Below are positions 24,471 to 36,339 of a DNA stretch of 64,000 bases, one piece after another. The DNA is from Chrysemys picta bellii. Lineage: Eukaryota > Chordata > Testudines > Emydidae. Location of the stretch: positions 1 through 64,000 of the forward strand of contig NW_027052980.1 in assembly GCF_011386835.1 (NCBI RefSeq), written 5' to 3'. The position numbers and the translations under genes are program-made. Below the pieces are notes generated by a model that was not told where the DNA came from, searched no databases, and saw only the letters and a program-made list of their open reading frames with translations. Numbering within the stretch: the first letter of the stretch is position 1; the number at the start of each line of letters is the position of its first letter.

Positions 24471-25860
24471 GATCACTTAACAAAACAAAACAACTTCTAC
24501 TAGAGCCTTAATTATCCCTGGTTTTGGAAGGTAAGAAGAGGCACATTAAGCCATACCCACAAAGCTTGAGCTGAGCAGAGCCCCATCTCCAGGTAGGAAC
24601 ACCTTTCTCCATCCCCTCCTACTTTCACAAGGGTCTGGCAGCCTGCTTAGCTAGTTCAGTTTAGTTGAGGGTGACCCCCACAATCAGACCAGGCTAAGTA
24701 CAGTTTTGCTACCCTTTAGTCATACTATAAGGATAACAACTTTTCATTATCCCTACATTCAGTATTAAGTGATTTGTAACCCATATTAGACAAAATCAAT
24801 CACTTGAGCAACACAGCTCTGTCTGCTGGATACCTAGGCAGAGTGGATGTGTTCATGTAAATACAGTCTGGTCCTGAAGCCTTTTCCCCTCCCCAGCTCA
24901 TCACTAGCTGTCAGGGGGAAGCTCCTTCAGACCCTGTTTACAGGTGCTAGAGATAACTTGGGTTTCTCTGCCCTTCCTTACATCATCCAGTGAACCTTTG
25001 AAATCAATTCTTTTGAAGGTTACCCCTCAAAGTAAAGTTTATTCAAGCAGTGAGGAGGGCGATATGAAGTATTTTGGTGAAGGAGGCTCCATGTTCTTTC
25101 TTTCCCCACTTGTGTTTGCTGAAATGTAAATTGTTCTGTTTCCTGTCATCTCCTCCCTCTGCTGCCTTGATGATCCTGTATACTACTTATGTGTAAACTG
25201 AGATAAACAAATGTTCCTCCGTTGAGGACAGGCCTGTTTAATAACTTCTGCTTAGGCAGGGCTGTCTGGTTTTGAACATGTGCTAATAACATCATACAGG
25301 GGGAATTCATAACTTTACATATATTGTTGCTACCCCAATTTCCCCATGATATTATTGCCCAGTGAGTTACTAGTTTTCAAATGATACCTCACAAGGTCTA
25401 TTTTGTAAAAATTATTAAAATAGTGTGTAGGCGGTGAATACAGGGATGCTTTTGGTCACAGCAGCAGTACTCTTAGGAGTTAGGAACTGTAATGCCTAAG
25501 TCCCCTTTGTGAATCTAGGCCTAGGACACACAGCTGAATGGTTCTGGTTCATTCCAGTAAAGATCAGCAGATTGACCCCTTCACAATCAGTTAATTTGTA
25601 GTACAGGTTCAGGGGTTTATGCACAGTCCTGCCTTAGGGCCATACATGGGGTGGGGCAAACAGGTCAGCCACCTAGGGTGCAAAGCTGCAAGAGTGGAAA
25701 AATGGGGTGGAAAAATTATTGAAAAAATGGCTGAGAGCACAAATATGCTTGCTTGCTGCAGGCACTAAAATGCTTAGTTTTAGCTCTGCCCATCTGGGTG
25801 AAAATTTCCAGTGACACAAAAATTTGGTGGAATGGTAAATAAGGGTAGAGACAGATCAGG
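24471..25860. other. Non-coding intron sequence
   Basis: No exon or defined element. A segment near 25630-25740 ('caccta.gggtgcaaa', 'aaaaatgg') resembles sequence near 63770-63850 ('cacccagggtgccaag'), suggesting two fragments of one dispersed repeat. Confidence 0.3.
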
Positions 25861-25864
25861 TCCC

Positions 25865-26660
25865 TACATAAAAGCCTTGGACCCCTTGGTGAGAAAGGCT
25901 CATTTGAAAATTATACATTTTAATACAGGGAAATGCAAGTTCTACAGTTAGGACCAGAGAATGTAAATCACACTTATAGGGTGGGGGCTGTTTCCTGTAA
26001 AGCAGTGACTCTGAAAAGGACTTTGCAGTCATGGGGAAAACCAACTGAACATGAGCTCCCAGTGCTAAGAGGGCTAAATGTAGTCCTTGAATGTTTCAAC
26101 AGGGGCATATACAGTAGGAGGAGGGTGGTGGTGTTACTTCTGTACAGGGCTTTGTTAATACGGTGGATATACACAGGGTACCAAGCCTTGTGGATGAGGG
26201 GTAAGTGATAGATGTGGTATATCTTGATGTTAGCAAGGCTTTTGATACTATCTTGCCTGACCTTCTCATAAACAAATTAGGGAAATACAGCCTAGATGGA
26301 GTTACTATAAGGTGGTGTATAACTGGTTGGAAATCCATTCCCAGAGAGTAATCAGTGGTTCACAGTCAAGTTGGAAGGGCATATCAAGTGCAGTCTGAGA
26401 GGGAACAGTTCTGAGTCTGGTTCTGTTCAATATCTTCATCGATGATTTAGATAATGGCATAGAGACCAGACTTGTAAAGTTTGCAGATGATACCAAGCTG
26501 GGAGGGGTTGCAAGTGCTTTGGAGGATAGGATTAAAATTCAAAATGATCTGGACAAACTGCAGACATGGTCTGAAGTAAATAGGATGAAATTCAATAAGG
26601 ACAAATGCAAAGTACTCCACTTAGGAAGAAACAATCAGATGCACACATACAAAATGGGAA
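25865..26660 (+). mobile_element. CR1 LINE fragments, two joined pieces
   Basis: 25865-26180 resembles a CR1 ORF2 C-terminal fragment in broken frames (frame 25933-26208). From about 26185 it switches to an RT segment closely similar to 16158-16620: 'ggtatatcttga', 'aagcttttgatact', 'gggaaatacagcctagatgg', 'gtttgcagatgataccaagctggg'. The two pieces share the same truncation neighbourhood. It ends where the short repeat at 26661 begins. Confidence 0.75.
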
Positions 26661-26757
26661 ATAGAACAGGAGTACTTGTGGCACCTTAGAGACTAACAAA
26701 TTTATTAGAGCATAAGCTTTCGTGGACTACAGCCCACTTCTTCGGACCTTGAGCGGA
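26661..26757 (+). repeat. Turtle-type short interspersed repeat
   Basis: Reads 'ggagtacttgtggcacctta', 'gagactaacaaatttattag', 'agcataagctttcgtggact', 'acagcccacttcttcgga'. Same family as 12657-12740. It lies exactly between two CR1 segments. Confidence 0.8.
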
Positions 26758-27050
26758 TCACTGCAGACTACGTGGCTCTGAGAAGAAGGATAAAGGAATT
26801 TGAGGCAATAGTGGTGTTTTTGTCCATCCTCCCTGTGCAAGGAAAAGGCCTGGGTAGAGACCATCGAATCGTGGAAGTCAATGAATGGCTACGCAGGTGG
26901 TGTCGGAGAGAAGGCTTTGGATTCTTCGACCATGGGATGGTGTTCCAAGAACGAGGAGTGCTAGGCAGAGACGGGATCCACCTAACGAAGAGAGGGAAGA
27001 GCATCTTCACAAGCAGGCTGGCTAAAGTAGTGAGGAAGGCTTTAAACTAG
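26758..27050 (+). pseudogene. CR1 ORF1 C-terminal (SGNH esterase-like) fragment
   Basis: The frame to 27050 encodes the end of a CR1 ORF1 protein with an SGNH/GDSL-esterase-like domain. Visible features are 'VVFLSILPVQGKG', 'EVNEWLRRWCRREGFGF' and the block-V motif 'RDGIHLTKRGKSIF', where Asp and His form part of the catalytic set. The N-terminal part, with the nucleophile Ser, is absent because the element is truncated at the repeat boundary. It is followed 43 bases later by ORF2, the normal CR1 order. Confidence 0.8.
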
Positions 27051-27093
27051 GTTCACCGGGGAAGGAGACCAAAGACCTGAGGTAACTGGGGAA

Positions 27094-29937
27094 ATGGGAT
27101 CCTGGGAGGAAGCACGAGCAGGAGAGCGCAAGAATGGAGGATTCCTGTCTCATACTGAGAAAAAGGGACAATCGACGAGTTATCTTAAGTGCCTATACAC
27201 AAATGCAAGAAGCCTGGGAAACAAGCAGGGAGAACTGGAAGTCCTGGCACAGTCAAGGAACTATGATGTCATTGGAATAACAGAGAATTGGTGGGATAAC
27301 TCACATGACTGGAGTACTGTCATGGATGGATATAAACTGTTCAGGAAGGACAGGCAGGGCGGAAAAGGTGGGGGAGTTGCATTGTATGTAAGAGAGGAGT
27401 ATGACTGCTCAGATCTCAAGCATGAAATTGCAGAAAAACTGGAGAGTCTCTGGATTAAGTTTAGAAGTGTGAGCAACAAGGGTGATGTCATGGTGGGAGT
27501 CTGCTATAAACCACCAGACCAGGGGGATGAAGTGGACAAGGCTTTCTTCTGGCAACTAACAGAAGTTACTAGATTGCAGGTTCTCATGGGAGACTTTAAT
27601 CACCCTGATATCTGCTGGGAGAGCAATACAGCGGTGCACAGACAATCCAGGAAGTTTTTGGAAAGTGTAGGGGACAAGTGCTGGTGCAAGTGCTGGAGGA
27701 ACCAACTAGGGGTAGAGCTTTTCTTGACCTGCTGCTCACAAACCGGGAAGAATTAGTAGGGGAAGCAAAAGTGGATGGGAACCTGGGAGGCAGTGACCAT
27801 GAGATGGTCGAGTTCAGGATCCTGACACAAGGAAGAAAGGAGAGCAGCAGAATACGGAACCTGGACTTCAGAAAAGCACACTTTGACTCCCCCAGGGAAC
27901 AGATGGGCAGGATCCCCTGGGAGAATAACATGAGGTGCAAAGGAGTCCAGGAGAGCTGGCTGTATTTTAAAGAATCCTTATTGCAGTTGCAGGAATAAAC
28001 CGTCCCGATGTGTAGAAAGAATAGTAAATATGGCAGGTGAACAGCTTGGCTTAACAGTGAAATCCTTGCTGATCTTAAACACAAAAAAGAAGCTTACAAG
28101 AAGTGGAAGATTGGACAAATGACCAGGGAGGAGTATAAAAATATTGCTCAGGCATGCAGGAGTGAAATCAGGAAGGCCAAATCGCACTTCGAGTTGCAGC
28201 TAGCAAGAGATGTTAAGAGTAACAAGAAGGGTTTCTTCAAGTATGTTAGCAACAAGAAGAAAGTCAAGGAAAGTGTGGGCCCCTTACTGAATGAGGGAGG
28301 CAACCTAGTGACAGAGGATGTGGAAAAAGCTAATGTACTCAATGTTTTTTTTGCCTCTGTCTTCACGAACAAGGTCAGCTCCCAGACTGCTCCACTGGGC
28401 AGCACAGTATGGAGAGGAGGTGACCAGCCCTCTGTGGAGAAAGAAGTGGTTTGGGACTATTTAGAAAAGCTGGATGAGCACAAATCCATGGGGCCAGATG
28501 CACTGCATCTGAGGGTGTTAAAGGAGTTGGCTGATGTGATTGCTGAGCTATTGGCCATTATCTTTGAAAAGTCATGGCGATCGGGGGAGGTCCCGGATGA
28601 CTGGAAAAAGGCTAATGTAGTGCCCATCTTTAAAAAAGGGAAGAAGGAGGATCCGGGGAACTACAGGCCAGTCCGCCTCACCTCAGTCCCTGGGAAAATC
28701 ATGGAGCAGGTCCTCAAGGAATCAATTCTGAAGCACTTAGAGGAGAGGAAAGTGATCAGGAACAGTCAGCATGGATTCACCAAGGGCAAATCGTGCCTGA
28801 CTAACCTAATTGCCTTCTATGAGGAGATAACTGGGTCTGTGGATGAGGGGAAAGCAGTGGACATGTTATTCCTTGACTTCGGCAAAGCTTTTGATACAGT
28901 CTCCCACAGTATTCTTGCCGCCAAGTTAAAGAAGTATGGGCTGGATGAATGGACTATAAGGTGGATAGAAAGCTGGCAAGATCATTGGGCTCAACGGGTA
29001 GTGATCAATGGCTCCATGTCTGGTTGGCAGCCGGTTTCAAGCAGAGTGCCCCAAGGGTCGGTCCTGGGGCCGGTTTTGTTCAATAACTTCATCAATGATC
29101 TGGAGGATGGCATGGACTGCACTCTCAGCAAGTTTGAAGATGACACTAAACTGGGAGGAGTGGTAGATATGCTGGAGGGTAGGGATCAGATACAGAGGGA
29201 CCTAGACAAATTAAAGGATTGGGCCAAAAGAAACCTGATGAGGTTCAACAAGGACAAGTGCAGAGTCCTGCACTTAGGACGGAAGAATCCCATGCACTGT
29301 TACAGACTAGGGACTGAGTGGCTAGGCAGCAGTTCTGCAGAAAAGGACCTAGGGGTTACAGTGGACGAGAAGCTGGATATGAGTCAACAGTGTGCTCTTG
29401 TTGCCAAGAAGGCTAACGGCATTTTGGGCTGTATAAGTAGTGGCATTGCCAGCAGATCGAGGGACATTATCGTTCCCCTCTATTCGACATTGGTGAGGCC
29501 TCATCTGGAGTACTGTCTCCAATTTTGGACCCCACACTACAAGAAGGATGTGGAAAAATTGGAAAGAGTCCAGCGGAGGGCAACAAAAAATGATTAGGGG
29601 TCTGGAGCACATGACTTATGAGGAGAGGCTGAGGGAACTGGGATTGTTTAGTCTACAGAAGAGAAGAATGAGGGGGGATTTGATAGCTGCTTTCAACTAC
29701 CTGAAAGGGGGTTCCAAAGATGATGGATCTAGACTGTTCTCAGTCGTAGCAGATGACAGAACAAGGAGTAATGGTCTCAAGTTGCAGTGTGGGAGGTCTA
29801 GGTTGGATATTAGGAAACACTATTTCACTAGGAGCTTGGTGAAGCACTGGAATTGGTTACCTAGGGAGGTGGTGAAATCTCCTTCCTTGGAGGTTTTTAA
29901 GGTCAGGCTTGACGAAGCCCTGGCTGGGATGATTTAG
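27094..29937 (+). pseudogene. CR1 ORF2 (endonuclease + reverse transcriptase), nearly complete
   Basis: Frame 27094-27756 encodes the endonuclease domain ('[16 protein letters not shown]', 'ITENWWD', 'GGGVALYVR', 'GVCYKPP', '[14 protein letters not shown]'). A frameshift near 27690 moves to frame 27678-27998, with '[10 protein letters not shown]' and 'GGSDHEMVEF'. The region near 28000-28118 contains stops, then frame 28119-29597 carries the RT: '[17 protein letters not shown]', '[11 protein letters not shown]', '[16 protein letters not shown]' and '[16 protein letters not shown]'. The catalytic box reads '[10 protein letters not shown]'; CR1 RTs normally have F/Y-A-D-D, so one position is altered. 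A final shift at about 29590 enters 29548-29937, the C-terminus. It is the least decayed LINE here but inactive as read. Confidence 0.92.
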
Positions 29938-30036
29938 TTAGGGATTGGTCCTGTTTTGAGCAGGGGGCTGGACTAGATGACCTCCTGAGGTCCCTTCCAA
30001 CCCTGAGATTCTATGATTCTATGATTCTATGATTCT
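29938..30036 (+). repeat. CR1 3' UTR and octamer tail
   Basis: Reads 'gagcagggggctggactaga', 'tgacctcctgaggtcccttcc' and then four near-perfect gattctat octamers at about 30007-30036. The octamer tail, rather than poly(A), is diagnostic of CR1-type LINEs. Confidence 0.93.
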
Positions 30037-31218
30037 GAGTTATGACTCCCACACACTGGTTTTAGACAAAGCAAAAACAAGTTTATTAACTACAAAGTGA
30101 TTATAAGGGATAGCAAAAAGATCAAAGCAGATTACCTAGAAAATAAACAAAACACGCAAACTAAACTTAATATATTACATAGAGTGGATATGAATATCAG
30201 ATTCTCACTCTAAGTGAGGATACAAGTAGGCTGCAGATTCCTAAGGGGCAAGCTGCACTTGCTTACAGCTTGGAATCCCCACGTGTTCCATTCACAGGCT
30301 AAAAATCCCTTTAACATGGGTTCAGCACTTCCCCCAGTTGAATCGTTTTTCCTTAGGGTACATCTACACTACAGCGGGGAGTCGATTTAAGATACGCAAA
30401 TTCAGCTACGTGAATAGCGTAGCTAAATTCGACGTATTGCAGCCGACTTACCCCGTTGTGAGGACGGCGGCAAAATCGACTTCTGCCGCTTTTTGTCGGC
30501 GGCGCTTACTACCACCTCCACTGGTGGAGTTAGAGCGCCGATTCGGGGATCGATTGTCGCGTCCCGAGGGGACGCGATAAATCGATCCCCGAGAGGTCGA
30601 TTTCTACCCACCGATTCAGGCGGGTAGTATAGACCAGACCTTAGATGTTTGCAGGAGTCTCTCTAGGTGGGGTGTCATTGAAGAACCACAATGATATCAC
30701 TCCCCTGCCTTAAATAGCTTTTACATATGGCAAGAATCCTTTGTTTCAAAGCTTGGTTCTCATGCCAGTCAGTGGAAAAACATTGATATCCCAAGATGGA
30801 GACCAGCACCAGGTGACCTGGTCACATGTCCCTGTAGTGTCACAGCAGCCATGAGTTGGAGGCGCTCTACAATATCCTTAGGAAGGCCCCCAGGTGGGAG
30901 ATGAAATTCTTCTAAAGCCTATTTTTTTCTCTTAATGGCTCACTAACCTGAATGGGCCCTTCCCAGTCATCCATCTATACTAAGAGTCTTTTGCCTAGTG
31001 GGTGTTTCCCAGGTGTAAACACATTTATAATACAGATACATTGTCAATATTCCTAATTTCAGATAAAAAAATGATAGATGCATACAAATAGGATATTCAT
31101 ATTCAGTAAATAACATTCCCATGACACCTCACATGACTTATCTTGCATTCAATATGTTATAATTATGTCATAATCATATTCTGATATCATTGTGAAGAAT
31201 ATGGGGTACAGTGTCACA
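30037..31218 (-). repeat. LTR-like repeat carrying a MITE insertion
   Basis: The left part has 'aagtttattaactacaaagtgattataaggga', closely like the core of the solo LTR at 60866-61952 ('gatttattaactacaa', 'aagtgattataag'). The right end is 'gggtacagtgtcaca', matching that LTR's 'ggtacagaatgtcaca' end. The left terminus is missing at the CR1 tail. A complete MITE is inserted at 30356-30640. Minus orientation is inferred from AATAAA on that strand. Confidence 0.55.
30356..30640. mobile_element. Harbinger-type MITE with TTA target duplication
   Basis: A 285-base element. The left end gggtacatctacactac is inverted relative to the right end gtagtatagaccagacc, and TTA flanks both sides (30353-30355 and 30641-30643). 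A 3-bp TWA duplication is the hallmark of PIF/Harbinger transposons. The interior has a strong hairpin around 'cgattcggggatcgattg' and 'aaatcgatccccgag'. The frames in it are chance. Confidence 0.85.
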
Positions 31219-31339
31219 ACATGTACACACTAGCATGGGGCAGGATACAGCAAGAAGAAACTTCTTACATGTGAATGGCTTCTACAGTGCCAGTTAATAG
31301 CTTGCTGGGATGTGAGGAGGAACTGGAAATGTTGGCAGG

Positions 31340-34097
31340 GGGATTACCTGACTTCCTCAGGGAACTGATGGGCAGGATCCCCTGGGAGGCTAATATGAGG
31401 GAGAAAGGAGTCCAGGAGAGCTGGCTGTATTTTAAAGAAATCTTATAAAGGGCATGGGGACAAACCATCCCGATGTGCAGAAAGAATAGCAAATATGACA
31501 AATGACCAGCTTGGCTTAACAGAGAAAGCTTTGGTGAGCATAAACACAAAAAGAAAGCTCACAAGAAGTGGAAACTTGGAAAGATGACTAGGGAGGAGTA
31601 TAAAAATATTGCTTGAGCATGCCTGGATGTAATCAGGAAGGCCAAAACACAATTGGAGTTGCAGTTAGCAAGGGATGTGAATGACAACAAGAAGGGTTTG
31701 TACAGGTATGTTAGCAACAAGAAGAAAGCCAGGGAAAATGTGGGACCCTTACTGAATAGAGGAGGCAACCTAGTGATAGATGATGTAGAAAAAGCTGAAC
31801 TACTCAATGCTTTTTTTGCCTCGGTCTTCACAGACAAGGTCAGCTCCCAGACTGCTGCACTGGGCAGCACAGTATGGGGAGGAGGTGAGCAACCCTCAGT
31901 GGTGAAAGAACAAGTTAAGAACTATTTAGAAAAGCTGGGCACGCACAAGTCGATGGAAACAGATGCAATGCATCCAAGGGTGCTGAGGGACTTGGCTAAT
32001 GTGATTGCAGAGCCATTGGCCATTATCTTTGAAAACTCGTGGCTCTCGGGGCAGGTCCCAGATGATTGGAAAAAGGCAAATATAGTGCCCATCTTTAAAA
32101 AAGGGAAGAAGGAGAATCTGGGGAACTACAGACCGGTCAGCCTCATCTCAGTCCCTGGAAAAATCATGGAGCAGGTCCTCAAGGAATCTGTTTTGAAGCA
32201 CTTGGAGGAGAGGAAGATGATCAGGAACAGTCAGCATGGATTCACCAGGAAAGTGATGCCTGACCAGCCTGATTGCCTTCTATGATGAGATAACTGGCTC
32301 TGTGGATATGGGGAAAGCAGTGGACATGATATACCTTGACTTTCACAAAGCTTTTGATACGGTCTCCCAGAGTATTCTTGCCAGCAAGTTAGAATAATAG
32401 AATCATAGACTTTAAAGTCAGAAGGGGCCATTATGATCATCTAGTTTGACCTCCTGCACAACGCAGTCCACAGAATCTTACCCACCCACCCCTGTATCAA
32501 ACCCCTAACCTATGTCTGAGCCATTGAAGTCCTCAAATTGTGGTTTAAAGACTTCAAGGCACAGAGAATCCTCCAGCAAGTGACCCGTGCCCCACACTGC
32601 AGTGGAAGGTGAAAACCCCCCAGGGCCTCTGCCAATCTGCCCTGGAGGAAAATTCCTTCCTGATCCCAAATATGGCGATCAGCTAAACCCTGAGCATGTG
32701 GGCAAGACTCATCAGCCAGACACCCAGGAAAAAATTCTCTGTAGTAACTCAGATCTCCCCGCTCCCTCCCCCGCATCTAACATCCCATTACACGCCATTG
32801 GGTATATTTACCGCTAATAGTCAAAGATCAATTAATTGCCAAAATTAGGCTAGCCCATCATATGATCCCCTCCATAAACTTATCAAGCTTAGTCTTGAAG
32901 CCAGATATGTCTTTTGCCCCCATCTCTCCCTTTGGAAGTCTGTTCCAGAACTTCACTCCTCTGATGGTTAGAAACCTTTGTCTAATTTCAAGTCTAAACT
33001 TCCTGATGGACAGTTTATATCCATTAAAGTTAAGACGTATGGATTGGATGAATGAACTATAAGGTGGCTAGAAAGCTGGCTAGATCATCAGGCTCAACAG
33101 GTAGTGATCAATGGCTCAATGTCTAGTTGACAGCCGGTATCAAGTGCAGTGCCCCAGGGGTCGGTCCTGGAGCCAGTTTTGTTTATCATCTTCATTAATG
33201 ATCTGGATGATGGTATGGATTGCACCCTCAGCAAGTTCGCGGAGAGGTAGATACGCTGGAGGGTAGGGATCGTATACAGAGGGACCTAGATAAATTGGAG
33301 GATTGGGCCAAAAGAAATCTGATGAGGTTCAACAAGGACAAGTGCAGAGTCCTACACATGGAAGAATCCCATGCACTGCTACAGACTGGGGACCAACTGG
33401 CTGAGTGGCAGTTCTGCAGAAAAGGATCTGGAGATTACAGTGGACGAGAAGCTGGATATGAGTCAATAGTGTGCCCTTGTTGCCAAGAAGGCTAACAATA
33501 TATTGGGCTGCATTATTAGGAGTATTGCCAGCAGATTGGGGGAAGTTATTATTCCCCTCTGTTCAGCATTTATGAGGCCACATCTGCAGTATTGCATCCA
33601 GTTTGGGTTCCCCCCACTACAGAAGGGATGTGAGCATATTGGAGAGTCCAGCAGAGGGCAACAAAAATTATTAGGGGGCTGGGGCACATGCCTTATGAGG
33701 ATAGGCTGAGGGAACTGGGATTGTTTAGTCTGCAGAAGAGAAGTGTGAGGGGGGATTTGATATCAGCCTTCAATACCTGAAGGGGGGTTCCAAAGAGGAT
33801 GCAGCTAGGCTGTTCTCGGTGGTGGCAGATGACAGAACAAGGGGCAATGGTCTCAAGTTGCAGTGCGGGAGGTCTAGGTTGGATATTAGGAAAAACTATT
33901 TCACTAGGTGGGTGGTGAAGCACTATAATGGGTTACCTAGGGAGCTGGTGGAATCTCCATCCTTAGAGGTTTTTAAGGCCTGGCTTGACAAAATCCTGGC
34001 TGGGATGATTTAGTTGAGGTTGGTCCTGCTTTAAGCAGGGAGTTGGAGTAGATGACCTCCTGAGGTCCCTTCCAACCCTAATCTTCTATGATTCTAT
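31340..34097 (+). mobile_element. CR1 LINE, decayed, split by a nested CR1
   Basis: Begins within ORF2 upstream of the RT. Frame 31653-32285 has '[12 protein letters not shown]', '[20 protein letters not shown]' and '[17 protein letters not shown]'. After the nested insertion at 32392-33026 it resumes with '[20 protein letters not shown]'. At about 33232-33250 a deletion removes the bases expected to encode the catalytic DD box ('SKFAE' then a stop). The 3' end carries 'gtagatgacctcctgaggtc' and 'ttctatgattctat'. It is the same subfamily as 26758-30036. Confidence 0.88.
32392..33026 (-). mobile_element. Nested CR1 3' fragment, minus strand
   Basis: Begins 'gaataatagaatcatagact', 'ttaaagtcagaaggggccat', the complement of the other CR1 3' terminus (compare + strand 36121-36207). 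It continues as minus-strand CR1 to 33026. The flanks are 'aagtta' on both sides (32386-32391 and 33027-33032), consistent with a 6-bp target duplication within the host CR1. Confidence 0.8.
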
Positions 34098-34344
34098 CTG
34101 TTGCGGGGAATGGTGGAGCAGAGGTGGAGATGGAGAAAGACACAACCATCTTTTCTCACATGTTTAAAGTTACTGTAACCACCACGTGATAAAACTGTCA
34201 AGCTTTGGGGACGTAGACCATGGATGAGATTTTTCTCACTAGCCTTCTTAACAAGTACACACTGGACACATTTCACAGTACTACCATTATCCCCATTGCA
34301 TGTTAATTAAATGCACAGGAAGGGGAAGGAGAACTGATGACTCG

Positions 34345-34527
34345 TATAGCAACTGTGTGGCCTAGTGGAGAGACCAGTGGACTGGGACTATTGGGTGACC
34401 TTGGACTAGTCATCTCACTGCTCTGTGCCTCAGTTTACCAGCTGTAAAATGGGGATAATGATGTAAAGTTCTTTGAGAGCTATTGATGAACAACACTATA
34501 TGAAAGCTAGGCCATTTGATTATTACC
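34345..34527 (+). repeat. MIR/CORE-type SINE fragment
   Basis: Reads 'gtggcctagtggagagacca', 'gtggactgggactattgggtg', 'accttggactagtcat', 'ctctgtgcctcagttta', 'ctgtaaaatggggataatga' and 'gagagctattgatgaacaac'. This is the classical amniote MIR-type arrangement, with the tRNA B-box part deleted. Ancient and non-functional. Confidence 0.8.
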
Positions 34528-35280
34528 TAGCCCCAGCACTATATCAGCTGCAAACCTAGGTCAGAAATACAACTGCCTAAATGACCACTGACTCCTCTAC
34601 AAACATTTCTCTTTCTGTTCAAAAGGATAGGAAATTAGATGGCAAAAAACGGCAGCAGCGTTCAGGTTGCCTGGTGATAGCTCAGGCTCTTCCAGAACAC
34701 TGAGGTCAGCAAAATTGAGATTTCTGAAAAAAAAAAAAAATAAGGAAATACAGAGTTAAGGTAAATGCCCACAAAGCCTTAGCTATCCCCTCTTGGAACG
34801 ATTCCTCAATATACCCATGACATATGCACTCCCACTCTGCCTTGTCACTGTAATGGACAGGCACTGCCTTTACCTGCCATGTGCTTAAAGACTAAGCCTG
34901 ATCCCGCTACAGAATACTGCACTCGTAAGTTTTAACAATCACTTCATACCTTTTTCCAGCCCCTTCACACATGCACACAGGACATGATTTAAACCTAAAC
35001 TTTCCCTTACCCATTGTTAAACCAACAGGCTGTTCTCATATCCCACCTCACTGCTGACAATACCCATGGGAAGAACCTCCCAGTGCCCTGCTACTGACAC
35101 AAACTACACAATGAAATGAGTCAGACAGGAAGCTCAAGGTCCACATGCACCTCTCTCCTTTGATAACACACATGGGGGTACTCAGAGACAGATCTCCTCA
35201 CATCACAATCACAGCTCTTGCAAACTACTCGGACTTATTCCTTCATCATTGAATACAACTACAGCCAACACAGTGACTAC
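34528..35280. other. Unassigned non-coding DNA
   Basis: A 14-base A run lies at about 34727-34740. No exon, RNA gene or recognisable repeat was seen. Confidence 0.35.
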
Positions 35281-35289
35281 AGCTGGAGT

Positions 35290-35480
35290 ATATGTCGATA
35301 ATTTCTAGTCGCTATTGCCAGCTCCAGTGGGGCAGAGTTAAAGTTGTATGGGTGTTTACCTTAACTCTGCACTTTCTGATTTTCAGAAGTTTGTGTTTTT
35401 GTGAACTCAAACTTTTGGAAAGGCACAAGCTATCGCTGGGCAACCTTATCTCTGCATTGTTAATACCTGTTAGTAAATAT
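35290..35480 (+). repeat. Dispersed repeat related to 42180-42330
   Basis: Shares 'ggcagagttaa(a/g)gttgt(a/g)tgg', 'cttaact(c/g)tgca(c)ttt' and 'ttcagaagttt' in order with 42259-42320. The family is not recognised. The short open frames do not look coding. Confidence 0.4.
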
Positions 35481-36120
35481 TAACCATTATGGTCCTCTTT
35501 TCCTTTTTGTATATTAAATTAATTCATTATTCTCCCAAATCTTTATAGAATTAACAAAAAGTGTGTTTGAATCTAAGGTCGGAGTGTTGGTTTATAACCT
35601 GAAAGTGACCTATATTCAGGAATTTCATATGATTAAATACTGTACTGTACTTCATTATGGTTGGAGCCTCCAAGTCTGTGGGAAAGCAGATGTCCAGGAA
35701 AGGGACCCCCTCAAACTACTAAAAGTGTCTACAAAATATAAGCAGGTCTGGGTGATTAGTAAGGAACAACTGTTATTGCAAATATTCTCTGTAATGATGA
35801 AATGGGGATCCATTAAAAGATGTTTTTGACCCAGTGGTTTTGCTGTTGGTGTCCTGTGCATATGGAGTATTTCTTCGCAGAACTGCAGATGTAGGATCTC
35901 TAGTGGGTTCTATCCCAGTTCGTGTAGTGAGTTGTCAGAGTTTGGCTCCAGATTTCCCTCCTGTATAGTAGAATAGGTTTGCTTCTGCTGCAAAACAGGC
36001 TCAGCAGTAGTTTTACAGGAGGGGTGTATCTATTTAAAATCAATCAGTACTGGACGCCTTTCTGGAAGCTATGGTGCAGCCAAACACAGGATATCTGACT
36101 TAATACAGGAGTAAGTGGGT

Positions 36121-36207
36121 GAAATTCTCTGACCTGTGTTATACAGGAGATCAGACTAGATTATATAATGGTCTCTTCTGGCCTTAAACTTTATTAATCT
36201 ATTTAGT
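36121..36207 (+). repeat. CR1 3' tail fragment (second CR1 family)
   Basis: 'atacaggagatcagactaga', 'ttatataatggtctcttctg' and 'gccttaaactttattaatct' match the 3' end of the CR1 type nested at 32392-33026 in opposite orientation. Confidence 0.7.
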
Positions 36208-36339
36208 GTTTTCTTTCTGGGAGTAGAAGGCCATAGAGCATTTTCTTGTGCGCTATGATAGCCAGACTAAAACTACCCGATGCCTTTATTAGACAGACAA
36301 GGTGGTTGAGGTAATATGTTTTATTGAACCAACCAATTG

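Noticed and set aside
16158..26660. Segmental duplication linking 16.2 kb and 26.2 kb
   Set aside because: The similarity is confined to CR1 sequence of the same subfamily. Flanks do not match, so two separate insertions explain it.
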